64,000 nt of DNA from Clostridiales bacterium DTU089 (lineage in GTDB: Bacteria > Bacillota > Clostridia > Oscillospirales > Acutalibacteraceae): the NCBI GenBank assembly GCA_001513045.1, contig LFSB01000045.1, positions 1-64,000 on the forward strand, given 5' to 3'. Position numbers and translations under genes: made by a program. Of this stretch, positions 52,801-61,670 are shown in pieces (position 1 is the first letter of the stretch; every line of letters starts with the position of its first letter). The notes under the pieces were generated by a model that was not told the origin of the DNA, did no database searches, and saw nothing but the letters and a program-made list of their open reading frames with translations.

Positions 52801-54423
52801 ATGTCGAAAAGGGCAGTGCTTGCATTTGCTTTGCTTTCACTTTCGTTGGGGCTTATGATAACGCGCATAGCGACGCTTGAAATAGGCGAATATGCCGGGG
52901 CCGCAGCGGTTAACGGCAAAAAAAGCATCGATATAGCGTATTCAAGAGGGTATATATATGATTGCAGGATGCAGCCGCTTGTAAACCGGAAACAAACGGA
53001 TTGTGTTGCTGCAAAGCCGACGGCGAGGGCAATGACCTTTTTTCGGGACTGCATAAGCGATGAGGAGTTTACCTCCGTAAGCGAAAGCTTCAAGCGAGGA
53101 CGACCCGTTTTTGTAAATCTTACGGATACACAGATTGTTCCGGACAGCTCGGACTTTTTTGTGTTCAAAAAAATCGAGCGTTACGGCACGGAGCCGTTTC
53201 TTTCGCATGTTATAGGTTATCTTGCACCTTCAGGAGTGAGCGGCATAAGCGGAATAGAGGCTGCGTTTGAAAACGAGCTTTCCGCCGCCTCCGGAAAGCT
53301 GAGCGTGTCCTATTCAACCAATGCCTTCGGTGCTATGCTTGCGGGTGAGCCGGCAATTATAAACGACCTGAACTACAATTCCGGAGCAGGTGTGGTTCTC
53401 ACGATAGACGAGCGGATTCAGAGTATACTTGAAAATTCCATGCGTGAGGGAGGAATAGACAAGGGAGCGGGAGTGATTCTTGACGCGGCGACCGGAGAAA
53501 TAAGGGCAATGGCGAGCATGCCGGATTTCCCCTCCGGAGATATATCGTCGGCTGTTGCGGATGAAGAAAACTCACCGCTTATAAACCGTGCGCTTTCGGC
53601 ATATTCCGTCGGTTCGGTGTTTAAAACCGTGGTTGCGGCAGCGGCGCTTGAAAACTCAATAGGTGCGGAAAAGACATATTGCTGTACAGGCAGTGTGAGT
53701 AAAAACGGTGTTGAGTTTCACTGTAATAAACGTGACGGACACGGTGATGTGGATATGAAAAATGCGCTTGCAGTCTCCTGTAACACCTACTTTATAAATC
53801 TTGCATGTGAGCTGGGCGCCGAAAAAATACTGGCAGTTGCCGCAGAGATGGGCTTCGGCAGGGAGATTGAGCTTTGTCCGGGTATGGTGTGTGCCGGCGG
53901 AGTGCTTCCCTCGGCGGACGAGCTTGATTCCGAAGCGGCGCTTTCCAATCTGGGCTTCGGTCAGGGCAGGCTGCTCGCTTCGCCTCTTCAGATGGCGGCG
54001 GCATATCTGAGCATAGCCAATGGCGGCAAATATCTTACCCCGTCGCTCGTAAAGGGCGTTGCGGACGCAGACGGAAAGCTGTCCGTCGGTATTCAGACTC
54101 AGGCGTTCAAGCGTGTCATGAGTGAGAGCTGCGCCGATGAGCTTTGCGGTCTTCTCGGCTATGTTGTGGAGCACGGCAGCTTTTCCGCCTCGCGTCCGAT
54201 GAATGTAAGCTCGGCGGGAAAGACCGCAACTGCGCAGAGCGGATGGTATATAGAGGGCAAAGAGGTTCTTCATTCCTGGTTTGCGGGCTTTTTCCCCGCA
54301 GACAATCCGGTATATGTGGTCGTAATAATGAAAGAAAACGGGCGCAGCGGCGGTACCGACTGCGTTCCCGTTTTCAAAAGCATATCAACAGAAATCGTTA
54401 ATAATTTGTTTGTTCCCGATTGA
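52801..54423 (+). CDS. Class B penicillin-binding protein (SpoVD/FtsI-like transpeptidase)
   Basis: A 540-residue membrane-anchored transpeptidase. One N-terminal helix (~4-22), a dimerisation-type region with 'RGYIYDCRMQPLVN', and a catalytic domain with SxxK 'SVGSVFK' (Ser272, Lys275), SxN 'SCNTYF' (~325) and, in place of KTG, 'AGKTATAQS' (~473). AAAGGGG 11 nt upstream selects ATG 52801. It crosslinks peptidoglycan in division, elongation or spore formation; no PASTA domain is present. Its end overlaps trmL by 26 bp on the other strand. Confidence 0.88.
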   Translation: MSKRAVLAFALLSLSLGLMITRIATLEIGEYAGAAAVNGKKSIDIAYSRGYIYDCRMQPLVNRKQTDCVAAKPTARAMTFFRDCISDEEFTSVSESFKRGRPVFVNLTDTQIVPDSSDFFVFKKIERYGTEPFLSHVIGYLAPSGVSGISGIEAAFENELSAASGKLSVSYSTNAFGAMLAGEPAIINDLNYNSGAGVVLTIDERIQSILENSMREGGIDKGAGVILDAATGEIRAMASMPDFPSGDISSAVADEENSPLINRALSAYSVGSVFKTVVAAAALENSIGAEKTYCCTGSVSKNGVEFHCNKRDGHGDVDMKNALAVSCNTYFINLACELGAEKILAVAAEMGFGREIELCPGMVCAGGVLPSADELDSEAALSNLGFGQGRLLASPLQMAAAYLSIANGGKYLTPSLVKGVADADGKLSVGIQTQAFKRVMSESCADELCGLLGYVVEHGSFSASRPMNVSSAGKTATAQSGWYIEGKEVLHSWFAGFFPADNPVYVVVIMKENGRSGGTDCVPVFKSISTEIVNNLFVPD

Positions 54424-54913
54424 ATAACGAAGCAAATTTTCCCTTCTGCTCAAGCGCCGGATAGCCCCATTGACGCAGCACCTCGAAAACTCCCACTGCA
54501 ACAGAGTTGGAGAGATTCAGGCTGCGCGCCTCGGATATCATGGGTATTCTCACACATGTGTCGGGATTTGCCGTGAGCAGCTCCTCCGGCAGCCCCTTTG
54601 TCTCTTTGCCGAACACGAGATATGCACCGTCCGGATAGCTTATATCCGAATGAGCCTTTGCGGCCTTGGTCGAAAAATAAAAGAATTCACCTCCGGCATT
54701 CTTCCGGAAAAACTCCTCGGAGGAGGAATAATATGTTATATCCAGAAGATACCAGTAATCCAAGCCCGCGCGCTTGAGCTTTGCGTCATCGATTTTAAAG
54801 CCCATGGGCTCGACAAGATGGAGACGCGCTCCGGTTGCAGCGCAGGTGCGTGCAATATTTCCGGTGTTTTGCGGTATTTCGGGCTCTATGAGCACAATGT
54901 TAAGTGTGGACAT
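54398..54913 (-). CDS. trmL: tRNA (cytidine/uridine-34-2'-O)-methyltransferase TrmL
   Basis: A 171-residue SPOUT methyltransferase that modifies the wobble base of leucine tRNAs. 'VLIEPEIPQNTGNIARTCAAT' opens the fold and the knot is 'LVFGKETKGLPEELL' with 'RIPMISEARSLNLSNSVAV'. AAGAGG precedes ATG 54913. It follows the pyridoxamine kinase gene by 10 bp on the same strand. Confidence 0.93.
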   Translation of the reverse strand: MSTLNIVLIEPEIPQNTGNIARTCAATGARLHLVEPMGFKIDDAKLKRAGLDYWYLLDITYYSSSEEFFRKNAGGEFFYFSTKAAKAHSDISYPDGAYLVFGKETKGLPEELLTANPDTCVRIPMISEARSLNLSNSVAVGVFEVLRQWGYPALEQKGKFASLFNREQTNY

Positions 54914-54923
54914 CTTTGACCTC

Positions 54924-55772
54924 TTATTTGCCGAGATTTTTAAGGAATTCCGGTATTCCGTGTTCAAAATCAACACCGAAGCGGATATCGGTGCCCTGCT
55001 GCTTTGTGCGGCTTATAGCGGCGCAGGTGAAATCAACGGCGATTTTTGCGCTCTCCGGGAGAGAAAATCCGTTCATATACGCTCCTGCAAGCGCGCTCGC
55101 GAAAACATCTCCCGTACCGTGATAATAGCCGTCAATGCGCTCGGAAAGGGAGTAGGTGATTTCTCCGGTGAGCTTGTTGAAGGTGGCGGCGCCGAGCTGC
55201 TCGGAATCAAAATACACTCCGGTAAGAACTATATATTTCGGTCCGAGAGCGGCAAGCCGTTTCATAATGTTTTCAATGTATTCCTTTGTATAAGGGCCCT
55301 CGCGGTATTCGTCACCGAGCATGAACGCCGCTTCGGTAAGGTTCGGAACTATCATGTCCGCCGTTGCGCAAAGCGAGGTCATTTCCTTGGCGAAATTCAT
55401 ATCGAATATGGCGTACATTACGCCGTTGTCCGCCATGGCGGGGTCAACAAGCACAAGGTTTTCGGGTGTGCGGAAGGCGCCGATAAATTTTTTGACAAGC
55501 TCTATTTGCTCAAATGAGCCGAGAAAACCGCTGTATATGGCATCGAATTTCAAATCGAGCGATTTCCAGTGCTCGGTTATCGGTGTAATATCCTCGGTGA
55601 GGTCGCGGTAGGTGTATCCGGTAAAACCTCCGGTATGGGTTGAAAGCACTGCGGTCGGTAAAACCGTAGTCTCTATTCCGGCTGCGGATATTATCGGTAA
55701 AGCTACCGTGAGCGAGCATTTTCCGAATCCGGAAATGTCGTTTATCGCGGCAAGTCTTTTAAGCTTTTCCAT
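54924..55772 (-). CDS. Pyridoxamine/pyridoxal kinase
   Basis: A 282-residue ribokinase-family kinase. 'AAINDISGFGKCSLTVALPIISAAG' near the N-terminus and 'VDPAMADNGVMY' and 'GYYHGTGDVFASALAGA' (anion hole and catalytic Asp) later identify a PdxY/PdxK type. It phosphorylates B6 vitamers to make pyridoxal phosphate. AGGAGG before 55772 fixes the start. A promoter at 55807-55834 serves it. Confidence 0.92.
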   Translation of the reverse strand: MEKLKRLAAINDISGFGKCSLTVALPIISAAGIETTVLPTAVLSTHTGGFTGYTYRDLTEDITPITEHWKSLDLKFDAIYSGFLGSFEQIELVKKFIGAFRTPENLVLVDPAMADNGVMYAIFDMNFAKEMTSLCATADMIVPNLTEAAFMLGDEYREGPYTKEYIENIMKRLAALGPKYIVLTGVYFDSEQLGAATFNKLTGEITYSLSERIDGYYHGTGDVFASALAGAYMNGFSLPESAKIAVDFTCAAISRTKQQGTDIRFGVDFEHGIPEFLKNLGK

Positions 55773-55806
55773 GATGTTAAGCCTCCTGAAAAATGAAATT
55801 GTTACT

Positions 55807-55834
55807 ATTGTAGCATGTTTTTTTATAAATGCAA
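55807..55834 (-). promoter_or_regulatory. Promoter of the pyridoxamine kinase and trmL
   Basis: Minus-strand TTGCAT (55834-55829) and TACAAT (55812-55807) with a 16-bp spacer. Confidence 0.6.
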
Positions 55835-55885
55835 CAGCCGCGGGGGATAATAAAAATACAATTTCAGCGAACAGAGGTGAAAAAA

Positions 55886-56068
55886 ATGACAGACAAGAAA
55901 AAGCTTGCAAAGGGTATGCTTCTCGGTGCCGCAGCCATAGGCGCTACGGCTATGGTCGCCGGCGGAATGTCCTCGAACTCAAAGAAGCGCAAGATAAAAA
56001 AGGGTGCAAAGAAGGTTGCCAAAACCTTTGACGGCATCCTTGACGGTATGCAGTATATGGTAAAGTAA
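55886..56068 (+). CDS. Small basic protein of unknown function
   Basis: A 60-residue protein. An N-terminal Ala/Gly-rich helix ('GMLLGAAAIGATAMVAGG') is followed by a strongly basic stretch ('SKKRKIKKGAKKVAKT') and a short end 'DGILDGMQYMVK'. GAGGTG 8 nt before ATG 55886 supports the start. It may associate with the membrane or nucleic acid; I do not recognise it. Confidence 0.65.
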   Translation: MTDKKKLAKGMLLGAAAIGATAMVAGGMSSNSKKRKIKKGAKKVAKTFDGILDGMQYMVK

Positions 56069-56081
56069 ATTTTGCCCCCTG

Positions 56082-56098
56082 CGGCGGAGCTTCCGCCG
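56082..56098 (+). other. Short GC hairpin after the small basic gene
   Basis: CGGCGGA-GCT-TCCGCCG, perfect 7-bp stem, without a clear T-run. A weak terminator is possible. Confidence 0.45.
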
Positions 56099-56170
56099 TT
56101 CTACTTATTGAAAAATCCGTCGAAAGAGTATATAATCATACAGGATGAAAAAGAGAGGGAGAAAAGAAAA

Positions 56171-57226
56171 ATGAGAAAATCGGTGCTTATTACAATTATT
56201 TTGCTTGTGCTGGTGCTTTTTACCAACGCGTGCACAGGCGGCTCGGAAAAAACCGATATAACCACAGCTCTTGGAAACACGGAGGCTCCGCTGAATCAGG
56301 AGCAGCCGCAGAGCACACAGCCGGATACTACAACCGCCGTTGATGTTGAAACCACAACCGGACAGCATACAACCGTTACTCCCGACCCTGTTACAACCAC
56401 GCGGGGCGCAGTGGTTGCGGTAGTGCCTATTCCGATAAGCTCAAGTGCGATATACGGTGAGCGCACAGGAACGCAGGACACCTATACCGGACTTGAGCCT
56501 CTTCCTCTCCGCGATTTTACGGCGCAGGACCCTCAGAACACACGCGGACTTTCAAATACTGCGGTAAATCATTCCTACGGTGTTTCAAAAAATGCACTTC
56601 CGCATCAGACCTCTGTGAAAAATCAGGCGTATTTTGAAAAATTCGGAGCCTTTACACTTGACCAATCCGGTGCGAAGGTTATATATCTCACCTTCGACTG
56701 CGGATATGAAAACGGTTATACCGAGGTCATACTCGATGTGCTGAAGGAGAAGGGGGTTCCGGCGGCATTTTTCGTTACGGGAACCTATCTCAAAAGTGCG
56801 CCTCAGATGGTGGCGAGGATGATAAACGACGGCCATGTCGTAGGAAACCACTCCGATAAGCACGCAAACTTTTCCACAGTATCACGTGACAGAATGGCTC
56901 TTGAGCTCAAGGGTGTGGATGACGTGCTTCGCACAAAGTTCGGATATTCTTCGCCGTTCTTCCGCTTCCCGGAGGGCGCATATTCCGAAAATGCGCTTGA
57001 TTTGGTGCGCTCGCTCGGTTATGAATCCGTATTCTGGTCATCAGCCTATGCGGACTGGGATACCTCAAAGCAGAAGGGTAAGGAATATGCCTTCTCCACA
57101 GTGACCTCGCGTCTGCATCCGGGATGTGTGCTTTTGCTTCACTCGGTGTCGAGAGACAATGCGGAGGCAATGGCGGATATAATTGACTGGGCAAAGGCTC
57201 AGGGCTATGAATTCAAGGCGCTGTAA
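56171..57226 (+). CDS. PdaA-like polysaccharide deacetylase, lipoprotein
   Basis: A 351-residue lipoprotein. The signal has a lipobox 'LFTNAC', then a Thr/Gln/Pro-rich linker (~25-115) and a NodB deacetylase domain with 'IYLTFDCGYENGYTEV', metal-binding 'GNHSDKHANFS', 'FFRFPEGAYSE' and 'LLLHSVSRDNAEAM'. The 'DCGYENGYT' loop is typical of PdaA, which removes acetyl groups during muramic-delta-lactam formation in spore cortex. AGAGGGAG before ATG 56171 sets the start; frame before it is not coding. Confidence 0.88.
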   Translation: MRKSVLITIILLVLVLFTNACTGGSEKTDITTALGNTEAPLNQEQPQSTQPDTTTAVDVETTTGQHTTVTPDPVTTTRGAVVAVVPIPISSSAIYGERTGTQDTYTGLEPLPLRDFTAQDPQNTRGLSNTAVNHSYGVSKNALPHQTSVKNQAYFEKFGAFTLDQSGAKVIYLTFDCGYENGYTEVILDVLKEKGVPAAFFVTGTYLKSAPQMVARMINDGHVVGNHSDKHANFSTVSRDRMALELKGVDDVLRTKFGYSSPFFRFPEGAYSENALDLVRSLGYESVFWSSAYADWDTSKQKGKEYAFSTVTSRLHPGCVLLLHSVSRDNAEAMADIIDWAKAQGYEFKAL

Positions 57227-57254
57227 GCCTTAAACGAACGCCGAAAGCAATAAA

Positions 57255-57298
57255 AACGCTCCGCTTCACCGGCACGTGAAACGGGGCGTTGATTTTTT
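57255..57298 (+). terminator. Terminator of the pdaA-like gene
   Basis: Arms AACGCTCCGCTTCAC (57255-57269) and GTGAAACGGGGCGTT (57276-57290) pair with two G-T or mismatched positions; a T-run follows at 57293-57298. Confidence 0.85.
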
Positions 57299-57330
57299 AT
57301 ATGATATGATGTGATAAGGCTCGTTTTTAT

Positions 57331-57359
57331 TTGACAAACGATGCGCCTCAGAGTATAAT
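57331..57359 (+). promoter_or_regulatory. Consensus promoter of the VanY-like gene
   Basis: TTGACA (57331-57336) and TATAAT (57354-57359), 17-bp spacer, 37 bp upstream of the ATG. Confidence 0.88.
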
Positions 57360-57396
57360 TAAAAGGTATGTATATAACTGAAAAGAGGAACAGAAG

Positions 57397-58293
57397 ATGT
57401 CCGAAAAAAAAGGAAATTCATACTCAGCGAAAATTTTTCTCGTAACCGTGCTTGCCGCAATGTTTGTGTTTTTACTCGGAGCGTATGTAGTGCTTGACGA
57501 CGGAACGTCACCCGCGCCTAAGCCTGAGAACGGTACCTCCGTAACCACAGCGGCTCCCGGAGCCTCCGTTACCACTGCCTCTCCCGAAGGAACCACCGCC
57601 GGAGTGCAGCAGCCGACCGAAACCCAAAAGCCGGACAATCAAACAACTCAGCCGAGTGAATCGCAGCAGAGCACATCTAAGCCCTCAACCCAAAGCCCCG
57701 GAGGACCTGTTGTGCCGACTGTCATTACCGTAAGTGATTCAAACTGGCAGATGACATTGCTCAACATAAATTATAAGCTTCCGGAGGACTATGTCGTTCA
57801 GAGAGCGGTTGCCGTGGAAGGCGTAAACAGCGTCGAGCTTGACTATCGCGTTGCGCCCTACTACAAGGCGATGTATGATGCCGCAAAGGCGGAGGGTATA
57901 TACCTTACTCCGTATTCGGGCTATCGCCGTTATACAACTCAGGAGCGCAATTATAACAATCTGGTCAACAAATATGTAAATCAGGGAAAATCCCGCTCCG
58001 ATGCTCAGGTGCTCGCCGCACAGGCAATAATGCCGCCCGGCTGTTCGGAGCACAATATGGGCGTTGCAATGGATATCTGCGGAACGGATACGTCGTTTGA
58101 GAACACAAAGGCGTTTGCGTGGCTCAATGAGCATGCCGCGGATTACGGCTTCATTTTAAGATACGCCAAGGACAAGCGCGATATAACCGGCGTTATGTAT
58201 GAGCCGTGGCACTGGCGCTATGTCGGAGAGGAAAACGCCAAGGCCATCAAGGCAAGCGGAAAGTGCCTTGAAGAATATCTCGGACAGGCATAA
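57397..58293 (+). CDS. D-alanyl-D-alanine carboxypeptidase, VanY family (M15B)
   Basis: A 298-residue membrane-anchored peptidase. One N-terminal helix (~12-33), a Thr/Ser/Pro/Gln-rich linker (~36-105), and an M15B domain with 'YSGYRRYTTQERNYNNL', 'SEHNMGVAMDICG' (His, Asp) and 'EPWHWRYVG' (Glu, His). It trims the terminal D-Ala of wall precursors or stem peptides. No vancomycin-resistance genes lie nearby, so a housekeeping role is likely. AGAGGAAC precedes the ATG. Confidence 0.9.
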   Translation: MSEKKGNSYSAKIFLVTVLAAMFVFLLGAYVVLDDGTSPAPKPENGTSVTTAAPGASVTTASPEGTTAGVQQPTETQKPDNQTTQPSESQQSTSKPSTQSPGGPVVPTVITVSDSNWQMTLLNINYKLPEDYVVQRAVAVEGVNSVELDYRVAPYYKAMYDAAKAEGIYLTPYSGYRRYTTQERNYNNLVNKYVNQGKSRSDAQVLAAQAIMPPGCSEHNMGVAMDICGTDTSFENTKAFAWLNEHAADYGFILRYAKDKRDITGVMYEPWHWRYVGEENAKAIKASGKCLEEYLGQA

Positions 58294-58329
58294 CAAATTC
58301 ATATCGACGCTAAAGGAAGGACGATAATT

Positions 58330-58914
58330 ATGATTTCAAACGAAAGAGTAACACAGATACTTAAAGAGGCGGGAGTTCTGCTTGACGGACACTTCCTTCT
58401 CACCTCAGGCAGACATTCCGACCGCTATCTTCAATGCGCGAAGATATTCAGAAACACAAAATACAGCGAGGAGCTTTGCAAGGAGCTGGCTGAAAAGTAT
58501 GCAGACGACAACATTCAGCTTGTCATAGGCCCCGCCATGGGCGCGGTTCAGATGGCGTACGAGGTCAGCCGTTCCATAGGCTGCGAAAATTTCTTCACCG
58601 AGCGTGACGAGAACGGTGCAATGCAGCTTCGCCGCGGCTTTGAGATTGCCGAGGGACAGCGCGTGCTTGTGGTTGAGGATGTTGTAACCACGGGAGGCTC
58701 GGTTAAGGAAGTAATCGAGCTTGTTCGCGCAGCCGGGGGAGTGGTCGCGGGCGTCGGCTCAATAGTTGACCGTACCGGAGGTAAAATAGACTTCGGAGTG
58801 CCCTTCAGGGCTGTATTTTCGGCAGATGTCTGCTCATGGGAGGCGGACGAATGTCCGCTGTGCAAAAGCGGAGCAGGCGCACCCGTTAAGCCGGGAAGCC
58901 GTAAGATAAAATAA
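58330..58914 (+). CDS. pyrE: Orotate phosphoribosyltransferase
   Basis: A 194-residue type I phosphoribosyltransferase in pyrimidine synthesis, converting orotate and PRPP to OMP. PRPP signature '[18 protein letters not shown]' (~114-131) and '[14 protein letters not shown]' near the front. AAGGAAGG precedes the start. No other pyr gene is in the window; radC follows by 14 bp. Confidence 0.95.
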   Translation: MISNERVTQILKEAGVLLDGHFLLTSGRHSDRYLQCAKIFRNTKYSEELCKELAEKYADDNIQLVIGPAMGAVQMAYEVSRSIGCENFFTERDENGAMQLRRGFEIAEGQRVLVVEDVVTTGGSVKEVIELVRAAGGVVAGVGSIVDRTGGKIDFGVPFRAVFSADVCSWEADECPLCKSGAGAPVKPGSRKIK

Positions 58915-58928
58915 CGGAGAGTATTCCT

Positions 58929-59636
58929 ATGTCTGACAGCGGTTCGGAAAAAAATACGCACAGCGGTCACAGAGAACGGCTGAAAAGCCGTTTTCTGGAA
59001 TCAGGACTTGACTCCTTCAACGAGCTGAACACGTTGGAGCTTATTTTGTTTTTCACAATACCTCGAGGCGATACGAACCCGCTGGCTCACGCATTGCTTG
59101 ATGAATTCGGTTCGCTTGAGGCTGTGCTTGATGCTCCGTATGAGGAGCTTTTAAAGGTGAAGGGAATAGGAGAAAAGAGCGCGCAGCTTATCAAGCTGTT
59201 TCCCGGAACCTTCAAAAAATATTCGTGCGCAAAATCTGCAGTGCCGAATAAATCCTGCAGCACGGAGACGACGGCTGAATATCTTTTCGGCTTTTTTGCA
59301 GACAAAAAGACGGAAAATCTTGCGGTGCTTTGCTACGACGCGAGGGGAACCTTCCGCAAGTGCAGCGTCATAGCGCAGGGGGATTTCAATACCGCTGAAA
59401 TTGATTTTCGCAGAATAGCCGGGGAAATACTCAAGCACGATGCGGTAAGAGTGGTGCTTGCACACAATCATCCGAACGGTGTTGTAAAGCCCTCGTTTGC
59501 GGATGTGGATACCACACGTAATATTGTGGTTATACTGAAAAGGCTCAATGTTGCCGTTGCGGACCACATAATAATCGGCGGCAGGGAATACTATTCCATG
59601 CGTTCGGATTCCAAGTATGAGCAGATGTTCGTATAA
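58929..59636 (+). CDS. radC: RadC family JAB/MPN protein
   Basis: A 235-residue protein. N-terminal helix-hairpin-helix-like region ('LLKVKGIGEKSAQLIKL'), then the metal-binding JAMM motif 'LAHNHPNGVVKPSFADVD' (~175-192). The family is often described as a repair protein but the activity is not settled. CGGAGAG precedes the ATG. Confidence 0.93.
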   Translation: MSDSGSEKNTHSGHRERLKSRFLESGLDSFNELNTLELILFFTIPRGDTNPLAHALLDEFGSLEAVLDAPYEELLKVKGIGEKSAQLIKLFPGTFKKYSCAKSAVPNKSCSTETTAEYLFGFFADKKTENLAVLCYDARGTFRKCSVIAQGDFNTAEIDFRRIAGEILKHDAVRVVLAHNHPNGVVKPSFADVDTTRNIVVILKRLNVAVADHIIIGGREYYSMRSDSKYEQMFV

Positions 59637-59650
59637 AGCAGCTTTAAAAT

Positions 59651-59681
59651 TTGCCTGAAGCGCATTTTCGCTTCACGGCAA
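59651..59681 (+). other. Hairpin between radC and uvrB
   Basis: Arms TTGCCTGAAGCG and CGCTTCACGGCAA form a long stem with one unpaired base and a short loop. The following sequence lacks a clean T-run, so it may be a weak terminator. Confidence 0.5.
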
Positions 59682-59710
59682 TTATTCTATAAAAAAGGAG
59701 AAACAGGTTT

Positions 59711-61669
59711 TTGGACAGGTTTAAACTGGTATCGCCGTACAAACCCACCGGTGATCAGCCGCAGGCGATAAAACAGCTTGTTGAAGGCGTCAATAACGGC
59801 TTCAGCGAGCAGACTCTGCTCGGCGTTACAGGCTCGGGAAAAACTTTTACAATGGCGAACGTCATTGAGCAGCTTAACCGTCCGACTCTTGTGCTCGCAC
59901 ACAACAAGACGCTTGCCGCGCAGCTATGCAGCGAATTCAAGGAGTTCTTTCCCGAAAACGCCGTGGAGTATTTTGTTTCCTATTACGATTATTACCAGCC
60001 TGAGGCATACATTCCCTCAACCGATACCTATATAGAAAAGGACTCCGCAATAAATGACGAAATTGACAAGCTCCGTCACTCCGCAACCTCCGCGCTTTCC
60101 GAAAGGCGCGATGTTATAATTGTTGCAAGTGTGTCGTGCATATATACGCTCGGCGACCCGATTGATTACCGGGGAATGGTTATATCCCTGCGTCAGGGCA
60201 CGGAATACCCGCGTGACGAGCTTATAAAAAAGCTTGTGGAGATACAGTATGAGCGCAACGACATAAGCTTCACCAGAAACAAATTCCGTGTACGCGGGGA
60301 TACGGTCGAGGTTTTTCCGGTTTATTCCGGCGACACGGCGGTACGCATTGAGTTTTTCGGTGACGAAATCGAAAAAATCAGCGAAATAAATCCTCTTACC
60401 GGCTCAGTGAAAAATCAGGTTTCGCATATAGCGATATATCCTGCCTCCCACTATGTAATGAGTGAGGAGAAAATCGAGAGCGGAATACAAAATATATTTT
60501 CCGAAATGGAGCAGCGCGTTGAGGAGTTTACGGCTCAGGGCAAGCTGCTTGAGGCTCAGCGCATACAGCAGCGCACAACCTATGACATTGAAATGCTGCG
60601 AGAAACCGGCTTTTGCAAGGGCATCGAAAACTACTCCCGTGTAATTTCGGGCAGACCCGCAGGCTCCTCTCCGTTTACGCTTCTTGATTATTTCCCTAAG
60701 GATTATCTGCTGTTTGTCGATGAATCCCACGTTACGCTTCCGCAGGTGCGCGGAATGTACGGCGGGGACCGCTCGCGAAAGGAAAGTCTGGTAAATTTCG
60801 GCTTCAGGCTTCCGTCCGCGTTCGACAACAGACCTCTGCGCTTTGATGAATTTTATGCCCGCACGGGTCAGAAAATATTCGTAAGTGCAACTCCGGGAGA
60901 GTTTGAAAGGGAAAAGAGCGCGGCAATAGCCGAGCAGGTGATACGTCCCACGGGACTGCTTGACCCGGAGGTGGAGGTGCGCCCGACGGAGGGGCAGATA
61001 GACGACCTCATATCCGAAATAAATATCCGAGCACAGCGCGGCGAGCGCGTTCTCGTCACCACGCTTACGAAAAAGCAGGCGGAAAGCCTCACGGAATACC
61101 TTGAAAATGTCGGTATACGCGTAAGGTATATGCATTATGATATTGATACCATCGAGCGTATGGAAATAATCCGCGATTTGCGCGCGGGCGAGTTCGACGT
61201 GCTTGTGGGAATAAACCTTCTGCGTGAGGGACTTGATATTCCGGAGGTTTCGCTTGTAATTATACTCGATGCAGATAAAGAGGGCTTCCTGCGCTCGGCG
61301 ACATCGCTTATACAGACCATCGGCAGAGCCTCAAGAAATTCCGAGGGCAAGGTTATTATGTATGCCGACAGCGTTACGGATTCAATGGAGACCGCACTGC
61401 GCGAGACGCTGCGAAGGCGCGAAAAGCAGATGAAATACAACGAGGAGCACGGTGTTACTCCGACAACAATAAAGAAGGATATCCGTGAGATACTTGAAAT
61501 TTCCTCTCACTCCGACGAGAAGGATTCCGGCAAGCGCCGGCTTTCAAAGAAGGAAAAGCAGGAGACAATAGAACGCCTTACGGTTGAAATGAGGGCTGCG
61601 GCTAAGCTGCTTGAATTTGAGCATGCCGCGTACCTTCGCGACAAAATAGCGAAGCTGAAAGGAAATTAA
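59711..61669 (+). CDS. uvrB: Excinuclease ABC subunit B
   Basis: A 652-residue helicase-like repair protein. Walker A '[14 protein letters not shown]' (~37), beta-hairpin '[12 protein letters not shown]' (~92), 'DESHVTLPQ', helicase motifs through '[16 protein letters not shown]' and '[12 protein letters not shown]', and a C-terminal UVR domain ('[16 protein letters not shown]'). The start is TTG 59711, with AAGGAG about 11 nt upstream. uvrA follows immediately. Confidence 0.96.
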   Translation: MDRFKLVSPYKPTGDQPQAIKQLVEGVNNGFSEQTLLGVTGSGKTFTMANVIEQLNRPTLVLAHNKTLAAQLCSEFKEFFPENAVEYFVSYYDYYQPEAYIPSTDTYIEKDSAINDEIDKLRHSATSALSERRDVIIVASVSCIYTLGDPIDYRGMVISLRQGTEYPRDELIKKLVEIQYERNDISFTRNKFRVRGDTVEVFPVYSGDTAVRIEFFGDEIEKISEINPLTGSVKNQVSHIAIYPASHYVMSEEKIESGIQNIFSEMEQRVEEFTAQGKLLEAQRIQQRTTYDIEMLRETGFCKGIENYSRVISGRPAGSSPFTLLDYFPKDYLLFVDESHVTLPQVRGMYGGDRSRKESLVNFGFRLPSAFDNRPLRFDEFYARTGQKIFVSATPGEFEREKSAAIAEQVIRPTGLLDPEVEVRPTEGQIDDLISEINIRAQRGERVLVTTLTKKQAESLTEYLENVGIRVRYMHYDIDTIERMEIIRDLRAGEFDVLVGINLLREGLDIPEVSLVIILDADKEGFLRSATSLIQTIGRASRNSEGKVIMYADSVTDSMETALRETLRRREKQMKYNEEHGVTPTTIKKDIREILEISSHSDEKDSGKRRLSKKEKQETIERLTVEMRAAAKLLEFEHAAYLRDKIAKLKGN

Positions 61670-61670
61670 A

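Noticed and set aside
57397..58293. Glycopeptide resistance locus from the VanY-like enzyme
   Set aside because: No VanS/R, ligase or VanX-type gene is present; VanY-like carboxypeptidases are common housekeeping proteins.
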